Shown here one piece after another: positions 43,940 to 52,397 of a stretch of 64,000 bases of DNA (position 1 is its first letter; the number at the start of each line of letters is the position of its first letter). The stretch covers positions 124,001 to 188,000 of the forward strand of contig JAUYBL010000036.1 in the NCBI GenBank assembly GCA_030693065.1, read 5' to 3'. Origin of the DNA: Methylococcaceae bacterium. Its GTDB lineage: Bacteria > Pseudomonadota > Gammaproteobacteria > Methylococcales > Methylomonadaceae. The notes beneath the pieces were generated by a model. It saw only the letters and a program-made list of their open reading frames with translations, did not search any database and was not told the DNA's origin. A program made the translations under genes and the position numbers.

Positions 43940-44605
43940 ATGATTAATACGACAACAATTCGTATTTTGCTGGTTGATGATCACGCCATTGTCCGCGAAG
44001 GCTACCGTGCGCTGCTGGCGAAACAACCCGACATGCAAGTGGTCGCGGAAGCCGCGGATGGCGCCGAGGCTTATCTGCGTTTTAAGGAATGTAGTCCCAA
44101 TTTGGTGATTACCGATCTTTCCCTGCCTGGAATCAGTGGTCTGGAAGTGATTGCCCGCATCAAACAGCGCAGTGCGGACGCGAAAATCCTGGTATTCAGC
44201 ATGCACCAAAACCCTGGATTTGCGCTGCAAGCCACTCGCGCCGGTGCGTTGGGTTATGTCACCAAGAGCAGTCCGCCGGAGGTATTGCTGCGTGCGATTC
44301 GCGAGGTTTATACCGGGCATCACTTCCTGAGCACCGACATCGCCCAAGCGTTGGCCTTGGAAAAACTCGGCAGCGAACGGCTTGCATTGGAGACATTGAC
44401 GGTGCGGGAATTCGAGATTTTGCGCTTGCTGGTCGAGGCAAAATCAACGGAAGACATCGGCCAAACTCTCAACATCAGCCCGAAAACCGTCGGCAATTGC
44501 CATTACCTGATCAAGCGCAAACTCGGTGTCGCCAGCGACATTGAACTGATGCGGCTGGCGATCAGGTTGAAGGTAATCAGCCTGTTGGATTTAGCGGCTT
44601 CTTAA
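43940..44605 (+). CDS. LuxR-family response regulator (partner of the MoxY-like kinase)
   Basis: 221 residues. Receiver domain: ILLVDDHAIVREGY, phospho-Asp in VITDLSLPG (about 58) and Lys in YVTKSSPPE. C-terminal HTH: LTVREFEILRLLVEAKSTEDIG and ISPKTVGNCHYLIKRKLG. It starts 2 bp after the kinase stop, so they form one operon. The targets are not visible; the 3' end overlaps the convergent oxidoreductase by 4 bp. Confidence 0.9.
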   Translation: MINTTTIRILLVDDHAIVREGYRALLAKQPDMQVVAEAADGAEAYLRFKECSPNLVITDLSLPGISGLEVIARIKQRSADAKILVFSMHQNPGFALQATRAGALGYVTKSSPPEVLLRAIREVYTGHHFLSTDIAQALALEKLGSERLALETLTVREFEILRLLVEAKSTEDIGQTLNISPKTVGNCHYLIKRKLGVASDIELMRLAIRLKVISLLDLAAS

Positions 44606-45600
44606 TCGGCAATAGCCAACACGATTTTGCCGGTCGTGTGCCCTGCTTCTATAAGCTGGTGGGCCGTCACTGCTTGCTCCAGCGGCAACTGTTGGCTGAC
44701 GTGAATTTGCAAACGCCCTTCATCAATCCATTGCCCGCATTGGTCAAGAATTTTAACGTGTTTATCTCTGGCGGCATCCAGATGTCTCAACATTGGCGTC
44801 AGCATTAACTCGAAACCGATTAATAAATTGCGCATTCTGGCTTCGGCTAGATTCAGTTCGCCGGGATCGAGTAAGGTTATCAATCGGCCAAAATGCGCAG
44901 TAACGGCAATGCTTTCTTTAAAAACGGCTGGTCCCACAGTATCGAAGACCAAATCGGCACCGTTACCGCCGGTCAGTGCGTTGACCGCATCGGCAAAACC
45001 GCTGGGCTTATAAATAACCGCCTCATCAGCGCCCAGGTCTTTCACGAACTGCGCTTTTTGTGAATCGCTGACGGTGGCAATAACTCTGGCGCCGCGGATT
45101 TTGGCTAATTGAATGGCAACATGGCCGACACCGCCTGCACCGGCATGAATTAACACGGTTTGGCTGGTTTGAAGACCGCCGCGGTCAAACAACGCGCCCC
45201 AGGCGGTAATCAACACCAACGGCGCTGCGGCGGCTTCGGCAAACGATAGGGACGCCGGTTTCAAGCTCGCCCAGCGCTGATCCAAGACTGTGGTTTCGGC
45301 ATAATTGCCGGGATCATTTCCGAGGCCGCCATTGCAAAACCAGACGTGATCGCCGGGTTTGAAATCAGTTACTGCACTACCTGTGTCGGTAACTACTCCG
45401 GCGCCATCGCAACCTAAAATTGCGGGCAAACCGTGATCATCGAATAAGCCGTGGCTCCTGACTTTGGTATCGACCGGATTAACGCCGGCCGCTTTCAACT
45501 GGACTTTGATCTGCGTTGGCTGGGTTATTTCCGGTTCGGCTACGTCCCGAAGTTTTAATACTTCCGGGCCGCCGATGGCGGTCATTAATACTGCTTTCAT
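44602..45600 (-). CDS. NADPH:quinone oxidoreductase / zinc-independent MDR protein
   Basis: 332 residues from ATG 45600 (MKAVLMTAIGG). Medium-chain dehydrogenase fold: GVNPVDTKVR, LGCDGAGVVTDTG in the N-terminal domain, and the cofactor loop IHAGAGGVGHVAIQLAK (about 148-164). The catalytic zinc Cys/His set of alcohol dehydrogenases is absent, so it is the quinone-reductase (zeta-crystallin) branch. Substrate unknown. Confidence 0.85.
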   Translation of the reverse strand: MKAVLMTAIGGPEVLKLRDVAEPEITQPTQIKVQLKAAGVNPVDTKVRSHGLFDDHGLPAILGCDGAGVVTDTGSAVTDFKPGDHVWFCNGGLGNDPGNYAETTVLDQRWASLKPASLSFAEAAAAPLVLITAWGALFDRGGLQTSQTVLIHAGAGGVGHVAIQLAKIRGARVIATVSDSQKAQFVKDLGADEAVIYKPSGFADAVNALTGGNGADLVFDTVGPAVFKESIAVTAHFGRLITLLDPGELNLAEARMRNLLIGFELMLTPMLRHLDAARDKHVKILDQCGQWIDEGRLQIHVSQQLPLEQAVTAHQLIEAGHTTGKIVLAIAD

Positions 45601-45624
45601 GGGCAAATTCCTGTGTTGTAAATA

Positions 45625-46764
45625 TTAATCAGCTGCCAGCCATTGCTGACGATAATCCTGGTAGCTGTAGTGCTTTATGCTGTGCAGCTGGCTGTCTTTA
45701 AAGACAACAATATCCGGCAGATTGTAACCATTAAAACGATTAGCCTTAATTAAACTGTAAGCACCGACGTTTTTAAAAACGATTTTGTCGCCGATATTTA
45801 ACGATTTGGCAAAGCGGTATTCGCCGAAGACATCGCCCGCCAGACAAGTGCAGCCCGCCAGAATTACCGCGTGTTGCCCATTACTATCATGCTCGTGACA
45901 TTCCGGCTGGCGCTGGTATTCAAACACTTCCGGGTTATGGTTGATGGAGGTATCCAGAATGGCAATCGTCTTGCCGTCGCTGACAAAACTGTCGATTATT
46001 GTGCTGACCAGATGCCCTGCGTGGCCGACCAGCGCTTTGCCGGGTTCGATATACACATCGACAGCAAAGTCGTTTTTTAGCCGAATGATCCGTTCGATCA
46101 TCGGGCCAAGATCGGCGATTTGATTAAATAAGTAACCGCCACCCAGGTTGATCCAACCTAAATCGGCCAGGCTGTCACCCAGTTCGTGCTCAACTTTATC
46201 CATCGTTTTAATTAACGAAAACACATCAGTGGCAGAGAAAACATTATGTACATGTATGCCCTGAACTTCCGCCAGATAAGGTTTAACTGTAGTGATGTCC
46301 GCGCCCAATTTGGAATACTGCCCGCAGGGATTAAATCGATCGTCCTCAAGAAAAGACAGCTTGGGATTAACGCGCAAACCGATTGAAGTCTGTGCTTGTA
46401 TCTGATCAACATAGCGTTGATGCTGGCTTAACGAGTTAAAACTAATGTGGCTACAAAGGTTGCCTAGTTCATCAATTTCATCGGCTCTAATGCCGGGCGT
46501 GGTCAGATGTAGGCTACCTGCCCCCGCCAATATTTCGTTGGCCAAGCGCGCCTCAAACAAGGAGCTGACCGAAAATCCGTCGACATAAGGCTTAACGGTT
46601 TCCAACACGTAAGACAGCGGTAGCGCTTTAACGGAATATAAAACTTTGCATCCGGATTGCGCCCGAAGCTGACTTAACACCTGCAAACATTCGACAATGT
46701 CGGCTTCATCAATGACAAACGCGGGCGAGGAACTAAGGGCAGCTTTAACAGCCTGAAAATCCAT
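45625..46764 (-). CDS. nspC: carboxynorspermidine decarboxylase
   Basis: A fold-type III PLP decarboxylase of the alternative (Vibrio-type) spermidine/norspermidine pathway. Lys in VLYSVKALPL (about 44) holds PLP, GLRVNPKLSF, INLGGGYLF and EPGKALVG bind phosphate and substrate, and AGCTCLAGDVFG holds the C-terminal active-site Cys. ATG 46764 (MDFQAVKAAL) gives 379 residues and shares one base with the upstream stop (TGATG). Confidence 0.9.
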   Translation of the reverse strand: MDFQAVKAALSSSPAFVIDEADIVECLQVLSQLRAQSGCKVLYSVKALPLSYVLETVKPYVDGFSVSSLFEARLANEILAGAGSLHLTTPGIRADEIDELGNLCSHISFNSLSQHQRYVDQIQAQTSIGLRVNPKLSFLEDDRFNPCGQYSKLGADITTVKPYLAEVQGIHVHNVFSATDVFSLIKTMDKVEHELGDSLADLGWINLGGGYLFNQIADLGPMIERIIRLKNDFAVDVYIEPGKALVGHAGHLVSTIIDSFVSDGKTIAILDTSINHNPEVFEYQRQPECHEHDSNGQHAVILAGCTCLAGDVFGEYRFAKSLNIGDKIVFKNVGAYSLIKANRFNGYNLPDIVVFKDSQLHSIKHYSYQDYRQQWLAAD

Positions 46765-47372
46765 CAGCAAAAACTCCTGCGTCCGAATCCTGGGTAACAA
46801 TCCTGTTCGGTGATCACACAATCCATGTAAACATCATGTGCTTCCATAACGCATTCATCAATTAATTGGGATTCGTAACAAACGCCGACGATCAAAGCAT
46901 CGGATCTCAGATAAGGTAACAATCGATCGTAATAACCTGCTCCGTTTCCTAGACGTCCGCCATGTCGATCGAATGCCACACCCGGCACTAACAGCATATC
47001 CAACTGTTCTGGCGCAACGACTTTGCCGGGCTCCTGCCAGCGATGTTTGGGTGGTTCCAAAATTCCCCAGGTACCCGCCACTAACTCAGCAAAATCTTCT
47101 AAATGCCAACATCCTAAGGAGTTAAATCCTTGCGCATCTTGCGTACAGTAGGGAATGACGATGCGTTTATCTGTTGTCAGCTGCGTTAATAGCGTCGCTT
47201 GAGTTCTTACTTCTGATCTGCAATGCAAATACCAGAGCACAGTTTTGGTTTGTTGATAAGCAGGTAGCAACAAAATTTTTTCACAGATTATCTGACTGAC
47301 CACGTCTTTATCAGCTTGGGCATTGCGTGCTGTATAAGCCTGAAGCCGTTGTTGAGCTTTGGGGGTATTCAT
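46764..47372 (-). CDS. ygfA: 5-formyltetrahydrofolate cyclo-ligase
   Basis: Returns 5-formyl-THF to the active folate pool using ATP. 202 residues with the conserved LVPGVAFDRHGGRLGNGAGYYDRLL block (about 128-152) and an N-terminal arginine/lysine region. Its stop overlaps the nspC start by one base, an unusual partner suggesting shared transcription only. Confidence 0.9.
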   Translation of the reverse strand: MNTPKAQQRLQAYTARNAQADKDVVSQIICEKILLLPAYQQTKTVLWYLHCRSEVRTQATLLTQLTTDKRIVIPYCTQDAQGFNSLGCWHLEDFAELVAGTWGILEPPKHRWQEPGKVVAPEQLDMLLVPGVAFDRHGGRLGNGAGYYDRLLPYLRSDALIVGVCYESQLIDECVMEAHDVYMDCVITEQDCYPGFGRRSFC

Positions 47373-47437
47373 ATTGAGGGAGCTTGAGCGTAGATTGCAA
47401 CCGAAGGCGGCGAATTCAGAATTTTCTTGACTGAAAT

Positions 47438-48142
47438 TTATAGTATTTTGCAGAGACCATCGATTTCTTGACTTAAGGTCCGGCCTTGTAAGTTAGCCAC
47501 CGCCTTATCCGCGACACCAAACACACGTACATTATTTTTAATTACTCGAGAATAATTTTCGTGCAAGTGACCATGAAAAAGATGCTTAGCGCCCATAGAC
47601 GCAGCCAATTCACCAATAACTCTAAAGCCATGGCGATGCGAAGACGGCGCTTCATGGGTTACTAAAATATCTGCTTTTAACGACTTTAACGCTTCAAATT
47701 CATCGTACCAAATGGCTGATTTGTATTTGAGCGATAAATCAACATCAAGCTTGCCGGGAAATTGATTAGTCAAAAAATGCTGTTTATCCAGCCATTTAGG
47801 AGGTTGCGGCGGATACCAAACCCGGCCAAGAAAAATACCACCTAATCCGGCAATCCTTAATCCAGCTATCTCAACCACTCTTAAATGTAAGCCCTTATCG
47901 GCTAGACCTGATGAGAAAAGATTATTGTGCTTAGCCGGCGTCTCAAAATCATGATTACCCGCGATCCACCAAATGTCGGTTAAATCCATTATTTCCTGCA
48001 GACAGACATCCAATGGTAACGCCAAGTCGTAATCACCCAATAATACCACCGCTTCCGGCCGGTATTGTCGCACCGCCTCGATCAATGGTTGGAAGTTGCC
48101 GTGTGGGTCACCGGCAAATAAAATTTTGTTTTTGGGATTCAC
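47438..48142 (-). CDS. calcineurin-like metallophosphoesterase
   Basis: 234 residues with the full metal-binding set: AGDPHGNF (about 10-17), LGDYD (about 35), GNHDFE (about 62), THEAPSSH and HGHLHEN near the C-terminus. The substrate is unknown. No signal peptide, so cytoplasmic. Confidence 0.85.
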   Translation of the reverse strand: MNPKNKILFAGDPHGNFQPLIEAVRQYRPEAVVLLGDYDLALPLDVCLQEIMDLTDIWWIAGNHDFETPAKHNNLFSSGLADKGLHLRVVEIAGLRIAGLGGIFLGRVWYPPQPPKWLDKQHFLTNQFPGKLDVDLSLKYKSAIWYDEFEALKSLKADILVTHEAPSSHRHGFRVIGELAASMGAKHLFHGHLHENYSRVIKNNVRVFGVADKAVANLQGRTLSQEIDGLCKIL

Positions 48143-48339
48143 GCTGCACCTAAGATTAATGGGATCCTACCCAATTCATAAAATCAGGGCCGACAACACA
48201 TCGCCAAAACAGCCAAGATGGTTTTCATTTTAGCATGCCGCGCTGATTACAAATAATTCCCTAAACTCTGGCGCCTGTTTGGCAAAAGTGTTGCAAATAT
48301 TTAACATCTCCCACACTCACCTATGTCACTCAAGTGGTT

Positions 48340-48642
48340 TTCTTTTATCTTTACAAAGTTTTTAGGTTAAAATGGCGGCCTTTCGAAGCTGGAATAGTGA
48401 GCGGTGATGGTGACTTTAAAATAACACCTCCTCACTTGGCTTTGAGCTATCTACTAAACTCCCGACGCGTTGCATCCAAACCGATGGTTTCCCAGTCATC
48501 ACGGACTTGGGTTAACTCACTGAGACTTTAGGTATTTAGCACATCAGCCCAGGTCCGAACCCTCCTGAGTGGATACTCTCTGAGTTGATACAAAAGGGTG
48601 GTCACCAACAAGTTTTTTATGCCCAACTTTTAGAGTAAACAC
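48340..48642 (+). promoter_or_regulatory. long structured leader upstream of the EF-G gene
   Basis: About 300 bases between the phosphoesterase and fusA hold no convincing gene but several self-complementary pieces: GTGAGCGGTG with CACCTCCTCAC (48398-48434), CCAGTC with GGACTTGG (about 48491-48512), GGGTT with AACCC, and AACTCA with TGAGTT (about 48513-48589). The pieces would fold into a multi-branch RNA. It does not match a TPP, cobalamin, 6S, tmRNA or RNase P pattern that I know. The 200 bases before it (48143-48340) contain only AT-rich sequence. Confidence 0.45.
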
Positions 48643-50727
48643 ATGACAGATTTAGCTCATTATAGAAACATCGGTATTTTCGCGCACGTTGACGCGGGTA
48701 AAACCACAACAACTGAACGTATCTTAAAGCTCACCGGTAAAATTCATAAAATCGGTGAAGTACATGACGGCGAAACCACCACTGACTTTATGGATCAAGA
48801 GCGTGAGCGCGGGATTACCATTCAGTCTGCGGCGACAACTTGTTTCTGGAAAGATTACCGTTTCAACATTATCGACACCCCGGGACACGTTGATTTTACA
48901 ATCGAAGTGTATCGTTCATTAAAAGTATTAGACGGCGGTATCGGCGTTTTCTGTGGTTCAGGCGGTGTAGAGCCTCAATCAGAAACTAACTGGCGTTATG
49001 CAAATGACTCTAAAGTAGCGCGTGTTATTTATGTCAATAAATTAGACCGCATCGGCGCCGACTTCTACCGCGTTGTTAAACAAGTTGAAGAAGTATTAGG
49101 TGCAGTGCCTGTAGTTATGACTTTACCAATTGGTACAGAAGACGAATTCTCAGGCGTGGTTGATTTACTCACCGAAAAAGCTTGGATCTGGGATAACTCA
49201 GGCGATCCAATGAATTACGTTATTCAAGACATTCCAGCCGACATGGTGGAAACTGCTAAAGAATGGCGTGAGAAATTGATCGACCAAGTGGCTGATCAAT
49301 ATGATGACGTTATGGAAGCCTATCTTGAAGGCGAAACACCAGATGTTGAAACCATTAAGCGTTGTATTCGTAAAGGTACAATTCATCTTGATTTCTTCCC
49401 AACTTTCTGCGGTTCTTCGTTTAAAAACAAAGGCGTACAGTTGGTTCTTGACGGCGTAATCGATTATCTACCTTGCCCAACTGAAGTTAATCCACAACCT
49501 GAAGTTGATTTGGAAGGTAATGCAACTGGCTTGTTTGCAACTGTTGATGCTGAAAAGCCATTGCGTGCGTTAGCATTCAAAATTATGGATGATCGTTTTG
49601 GTGCATTAACTTTCTTGCGTATTTACTCAGGTAAATTGGAAAAAGGTACTGCCGTACTTAACACATTCACCGGTAAAACTGAGCGTATCGGCCGTATCGT
49701 CGAAATGCATGCTGACACCCGTAACGAATTAGAATCAGCGCAAGCCGGTGATATTGTTGCTGTATTAGGTATGAAAAACATTCAAACAGGACATACCCTG
49801 TGCGATCCAAAATTTCCAGCGACTTTAGAGCCAATGGTGTTCCCGGATCCTGTTATTTCATTAGCAATTAGCCCTAAAGACAAAGCTGCCTCAGAAAAAA
49901 TGGGTATCGCTTTAGGCAAAATGATTCAGGAAGATCCATCATTCCACGTTGAAACTGATGAAGACAGCGGCGAAACCATCCTGAAAGGTATGGGTGAGTT
50001 GCATCTTGATATTAAAGTCGACATTTTAAGACGTACTCATGGCGTTGAAGTTATTGTTGGTAAGCCACAAGTGGCCTATCGCGAAACTATCACCAAGCCA
50101 GTTGAAGACGAATACACCCACAAGAAACAATCAGGTGGTTCTGGTCAATACGGTAAGATCAACTATAAGATCGAGCCAGGCGAGCCAGGCACCGGCTTTG
50201 TATTCCAATCAGCAGTTACCGGCGGTAACGTACCACGCGAATTCTGGCCAGCAGTTGAAAAAGGCTTTAAGAGCATGCTGGACAAAGGCGTATTGGCAGG
50301 CTTCCCAATCTTGGACTTCAAAGTTATCCTGACTGACGGTGCATTCCACGCCGTTGACTCATCAGCGATTGCTTTCGAAATTGCCGCAAAAGCTGCGTTC
50401 CGTCAATCTATCCCTAAAGCTGGCCCACAATTGTTGGAGCCAATCATGAAGGTAGACACATTTACTCCATCTGATCACGTAGGTGATGTTATCGGTGACC
50501 TTAACCGTCGTCGCGGCATGATCAAATCTCAGGATGCGGGCGCAAGCGGTGTGCGCATTAAATCAGATGTACCATTGAGCGAAATGTTTGGTTACATCGG
50601 TGACTTACGCACCATGACTTCAGGTCGTGGACAGTTCTCCATGGAGTTCTCGCACTATTTACCGTGCCCGAAAAACGTGGCTGACGAAGTTATCAAAGAA
50701 GTTAGCGAACGTAACAAACAGAAGTAA
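48643..50727 (+). CDS. fusA: translation elongation factor G
   Basis: Ribosome translocation GTPase, 694 residues. G1 is [14 protein letters not shown]3 DTPGHVDF, G4 NKLDRIGA, all present; domain II and the C-terminal domains with GQYG and the [10 protein letters not shown] and RRRGMI motifs follow. It stands alone, away from the str operon, with its own leader, so it is probably a second EF-G copy (FusA2/FusB-like). Codon use is host-like and highly biased, suggesting strong expression. Confidence 0.92.
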   Translation: MTDLAHYRNIGIFAHVDAGKTTTTERILKLTGKIHKIGEVHDGETTTDFMDQERERGITIQSAATTCFWKDYRFNIIDTPGHVDFTIEVYRSLKVLDGGIGVFCGSGGVEPQSETNWRYANDSKVARVIYVNKLDRIGADFYRVVKQVEEVLGAVPVVMTLPIGTEDEFSGVVDLLTEKAWIWDNSGDPMNYVIQDIPADMVETAKEWREKLIDQVADQYDDVMEAYLEGETPDVETIKRCIRKGTIHLDFFPTFCGSSFKNKGVQLVLDGVIDYLPCPTEVNPQPEVDLEGNATGLFATVDAEKPLRALAFKIMDDRFGALTFLRIYSGKLEKGTAVLNTFTGKTERIGRIVEMHADTRNELESAQAGDIVAVLGMKNIQTGHTLCDPKFPATLEPMVFPDPVISLAISPKDKAASEKMGIALGKMIQEDPSFHVETDEDSGETILKGMGELHLDIKVDILRRTHGVEVIVGKPQVAYRETITKPVEDEYTHKKQSGGSGQYGKINYKIEPGEPGTGFVFQSAVTGGNVPREFWPAVEKGFKSMLDKGVLAGFPILDFKVILTDGAFHAVDSSAIAFEIAAKAAFRQSIPKAGPQLLEPIMKVDTFTPSDHVGDVIGDLNRRRGMIKSQDAGASGVRIKSDVPLSEMFGYIGDLRTMTSGRGQFSMEFSHYLPCPKNVADEVIKEVSERNKQK

Positions 50728-50736
50728 GCTGTATTG

Positions 50737-50765
50737 GCTACCGGGCAGTTAAACTGCCCGGTAGC
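50737..50765 (+). terminator. hairpin after fusA
   Basis: A 12-bp perfect stem GCTACCGGGCAG/CTGCCCGGTAGC with a 5-base loop, 10 bp after the fusA stop. A short T-containing tail follows (TTCATCTC), not a full T run. Confidence 0.7.
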
Positions 50766-50927
50766 TTCATCTCAAAATAGCGTCTTCGACGCGTCGTAAA
50801 ATTTCAGTAGTTTTCTCAAAAAAGCTTTTCTATAAAGTGTAAGCAATGACGGCTAACTCTATCTGCCAACAATTGCATCATTACCTATCAAACCAGCTAG
50901 ATCCCAGACAGCTTTTAAGGAGTTCTC

Positions 50928-51716
50928 ATGCCCCCTACCCGTCCTGTTGTCCTCAGTTTTTCCGGCCACGACCCCAGCGGCGGCGCTGGTATTCAGGCCG
51001 ACATCGAAACCTTGATCAGCCACCAATGTCATGCAGCCAGTGTTATCACTGCGCTAACTGAGCAAGATACCCGCAATGTCACCAAACTAATTCCCCAACG
51101 CCCCGAAGATATTGTCAGCCAGGCCAACACATTACTTGATGATTTACCCGTCAGCGCTTTTAAAATCGGGCTTTGTGGACATCAAGAAACCGTTGCCGCT
51201 ATTCATACAATCATCAAACAACATCCGCATATTCCGGTCGTACTTGATCCCGTGTTAGCAGCCGGTGGCGGCGCCGAATTATCGAACGATCAGCTGATTG
51301 CCAGCATTAAAGATTTATTATTGCCATTAACTACCGTAATTACCCCTAACAGCCAAGAAGCTCGCAGACTTACGGGCTTAACAGCCCTTAATGATTGCGG
51401 TTTGACACTATTGGAAGCCGGTTGCAAATATGCACTCATAACTGGGGGCCATGAAACTACGCCAACAGTTGCGAATCAACTATTCCATGATCAGCGACTT
51501 TGGGAAACTTACCATTGGGATCGACTGCCGGATAGCTACCATGGCTCCGGTTGCACATTGGCATCTGCAATTGCCGCGTTATTGGCGCACGGACTCGACC
51601 CAATTCAAGCAGTCATGGAAGCACAGGAATACACTTGGAATAGCCTAAGTCACGCCTACCGTCCCGGCAACGGCCAAATGATTCCGCAACGTTTGTTCTG
51701 GGTTGAAGAAGCATGA
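50928..51716 (+). CDS. thiD: hydroxymethylpyrimidine/phosphomethylpyrimidine kinase
   Basis: Phosphorylates HMP and HMP-P in thiamine synthesis. 262 residues with FSGHDPSGGAGIQADI (about 10-25), DPVLAAGGGAEL (about 107), TPNSQEARRLTG and the GSGCTLASAIAALLAHG anion hole (about 208). Strong AAGGAG ribosome site. Its 3' end overlaps thiE (ATGA). No TPP riboswitch is seen upstream. Confidence 0.94.
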   Translation: MPPTRPVVLSFSGHDPSGGAGIQADIETLISHQCHAASVITALTEQDTRNVTKLIPQRPEDIVSQANTLLDDLPVSAFKIGLCGHQETVAAIHTIIKQHPHIPVVLDPVLAAGGGAELSNDQLIASIKDLLLPLTTVITPNSQEARRLTGLTALNDCGLTLLEAGCKYALITGGHETTPTVANQLFHDQRLWETYHWDRLPDSYHGSGCTLASAIAALLAHGLDPIQAVMEAQEYTWNSLSHAYRPGNGQMIPQRLFWVEEA

Positions 51717-52336
51717 TCACACTGCCAACGAGTGGACTTTACGCCATCACCCAGCCAGACAACAAAACCACCGACGCGCTACTCGAAGAAGTGGCAGCCG
51801 CAATTCTTGGCGGTGCAGTCATCGTTCAATATCGAGATAAAAACCCAATCGATGCAGTAGGTACAGCAGCTAAGTTACTTGAACTCTGCCACCAACACGC
51901 CGTCCCATTGCTTATCAATGACAACATAGAATTAGCCGTAAACATTGGTGCAGATGGTGTGCATTTAGGCCAAACCGATGGCAGCATTGCCTTAGCAAGG
52001 CAACGATTGAATAAGGATGCCATCATTGGCGTTTCCTGTTACAACTCGCTGGAGTTGGCCATTAATGCAGAAGCTGCGGGCGCAAGTTATGTCGCCTTCG
52101 GCCGATTTTTCCCCTCAACATCTAAACCTTTAGCAGCTCCTGCCCAACTGCAAACCCTGCATCAAGCCAAAGCCCTATTAAAGGTGCCCATTGTAGCCAT
52201 TGGCGGCATCTTGCCGGGAAATGGCCAGTCCTTAATTGAGGCGGGAGCCGATTTATTAGCGGTAATCGGTGGGTTGTTTGATTATGAACCAGAATTGTCT
52301 GCCAAAGCTTACTGCCAGCTATTTGAACAGCAATAA
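51713..52336 (+). CDS. thiE: thiamine phosphate synthase
   Basis: Joins HMP-PP and thiazole phosphate. 207-residue TIM barrel with VQYRDKN (about 36-42), INDNIELAVNIGADGVHLGQTDG (about 63-85), GASYVAFGRFFPSTSK and VAIGGI. Coupled to thiD through an ATGA overlap. Confidence 0.93.
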   Translation: MITLPTSGLYAITQPDNKTTDALLEEVAAAILGGAVIVQYRDKNPIDAVGTAAKLLELCHQHAVPLLINDNIELAVNIGADGVHLGQTDGSIALARQRLNKDAIIGVSCYNSLELAINAEAAGASYVAFGRFFPSTSKPLAAPAQLQTLHQAKALLKVPIVAIGGILPGNGQSLIEAGADLLAVIGGLFDYEPELSAKAYCQLFEQQ

Positions 52337-52397
52337 TCTTCAACAATCTCATAGCCTGATTGCGCTCATGATTTTAATACTGCTAACCACATAACCA

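Noticed and set aside
48334-48531. 65-codon open frame before fusA
   Set aside because: No ribosome site and low-complexity sequence; the base-pairing segments suggest a leader RNA instead.
50766-50927. TPP riboswitch before thiD
   Set aside because: The conserved CTGAGA and ACCTGAT elements of the thi box are absent.
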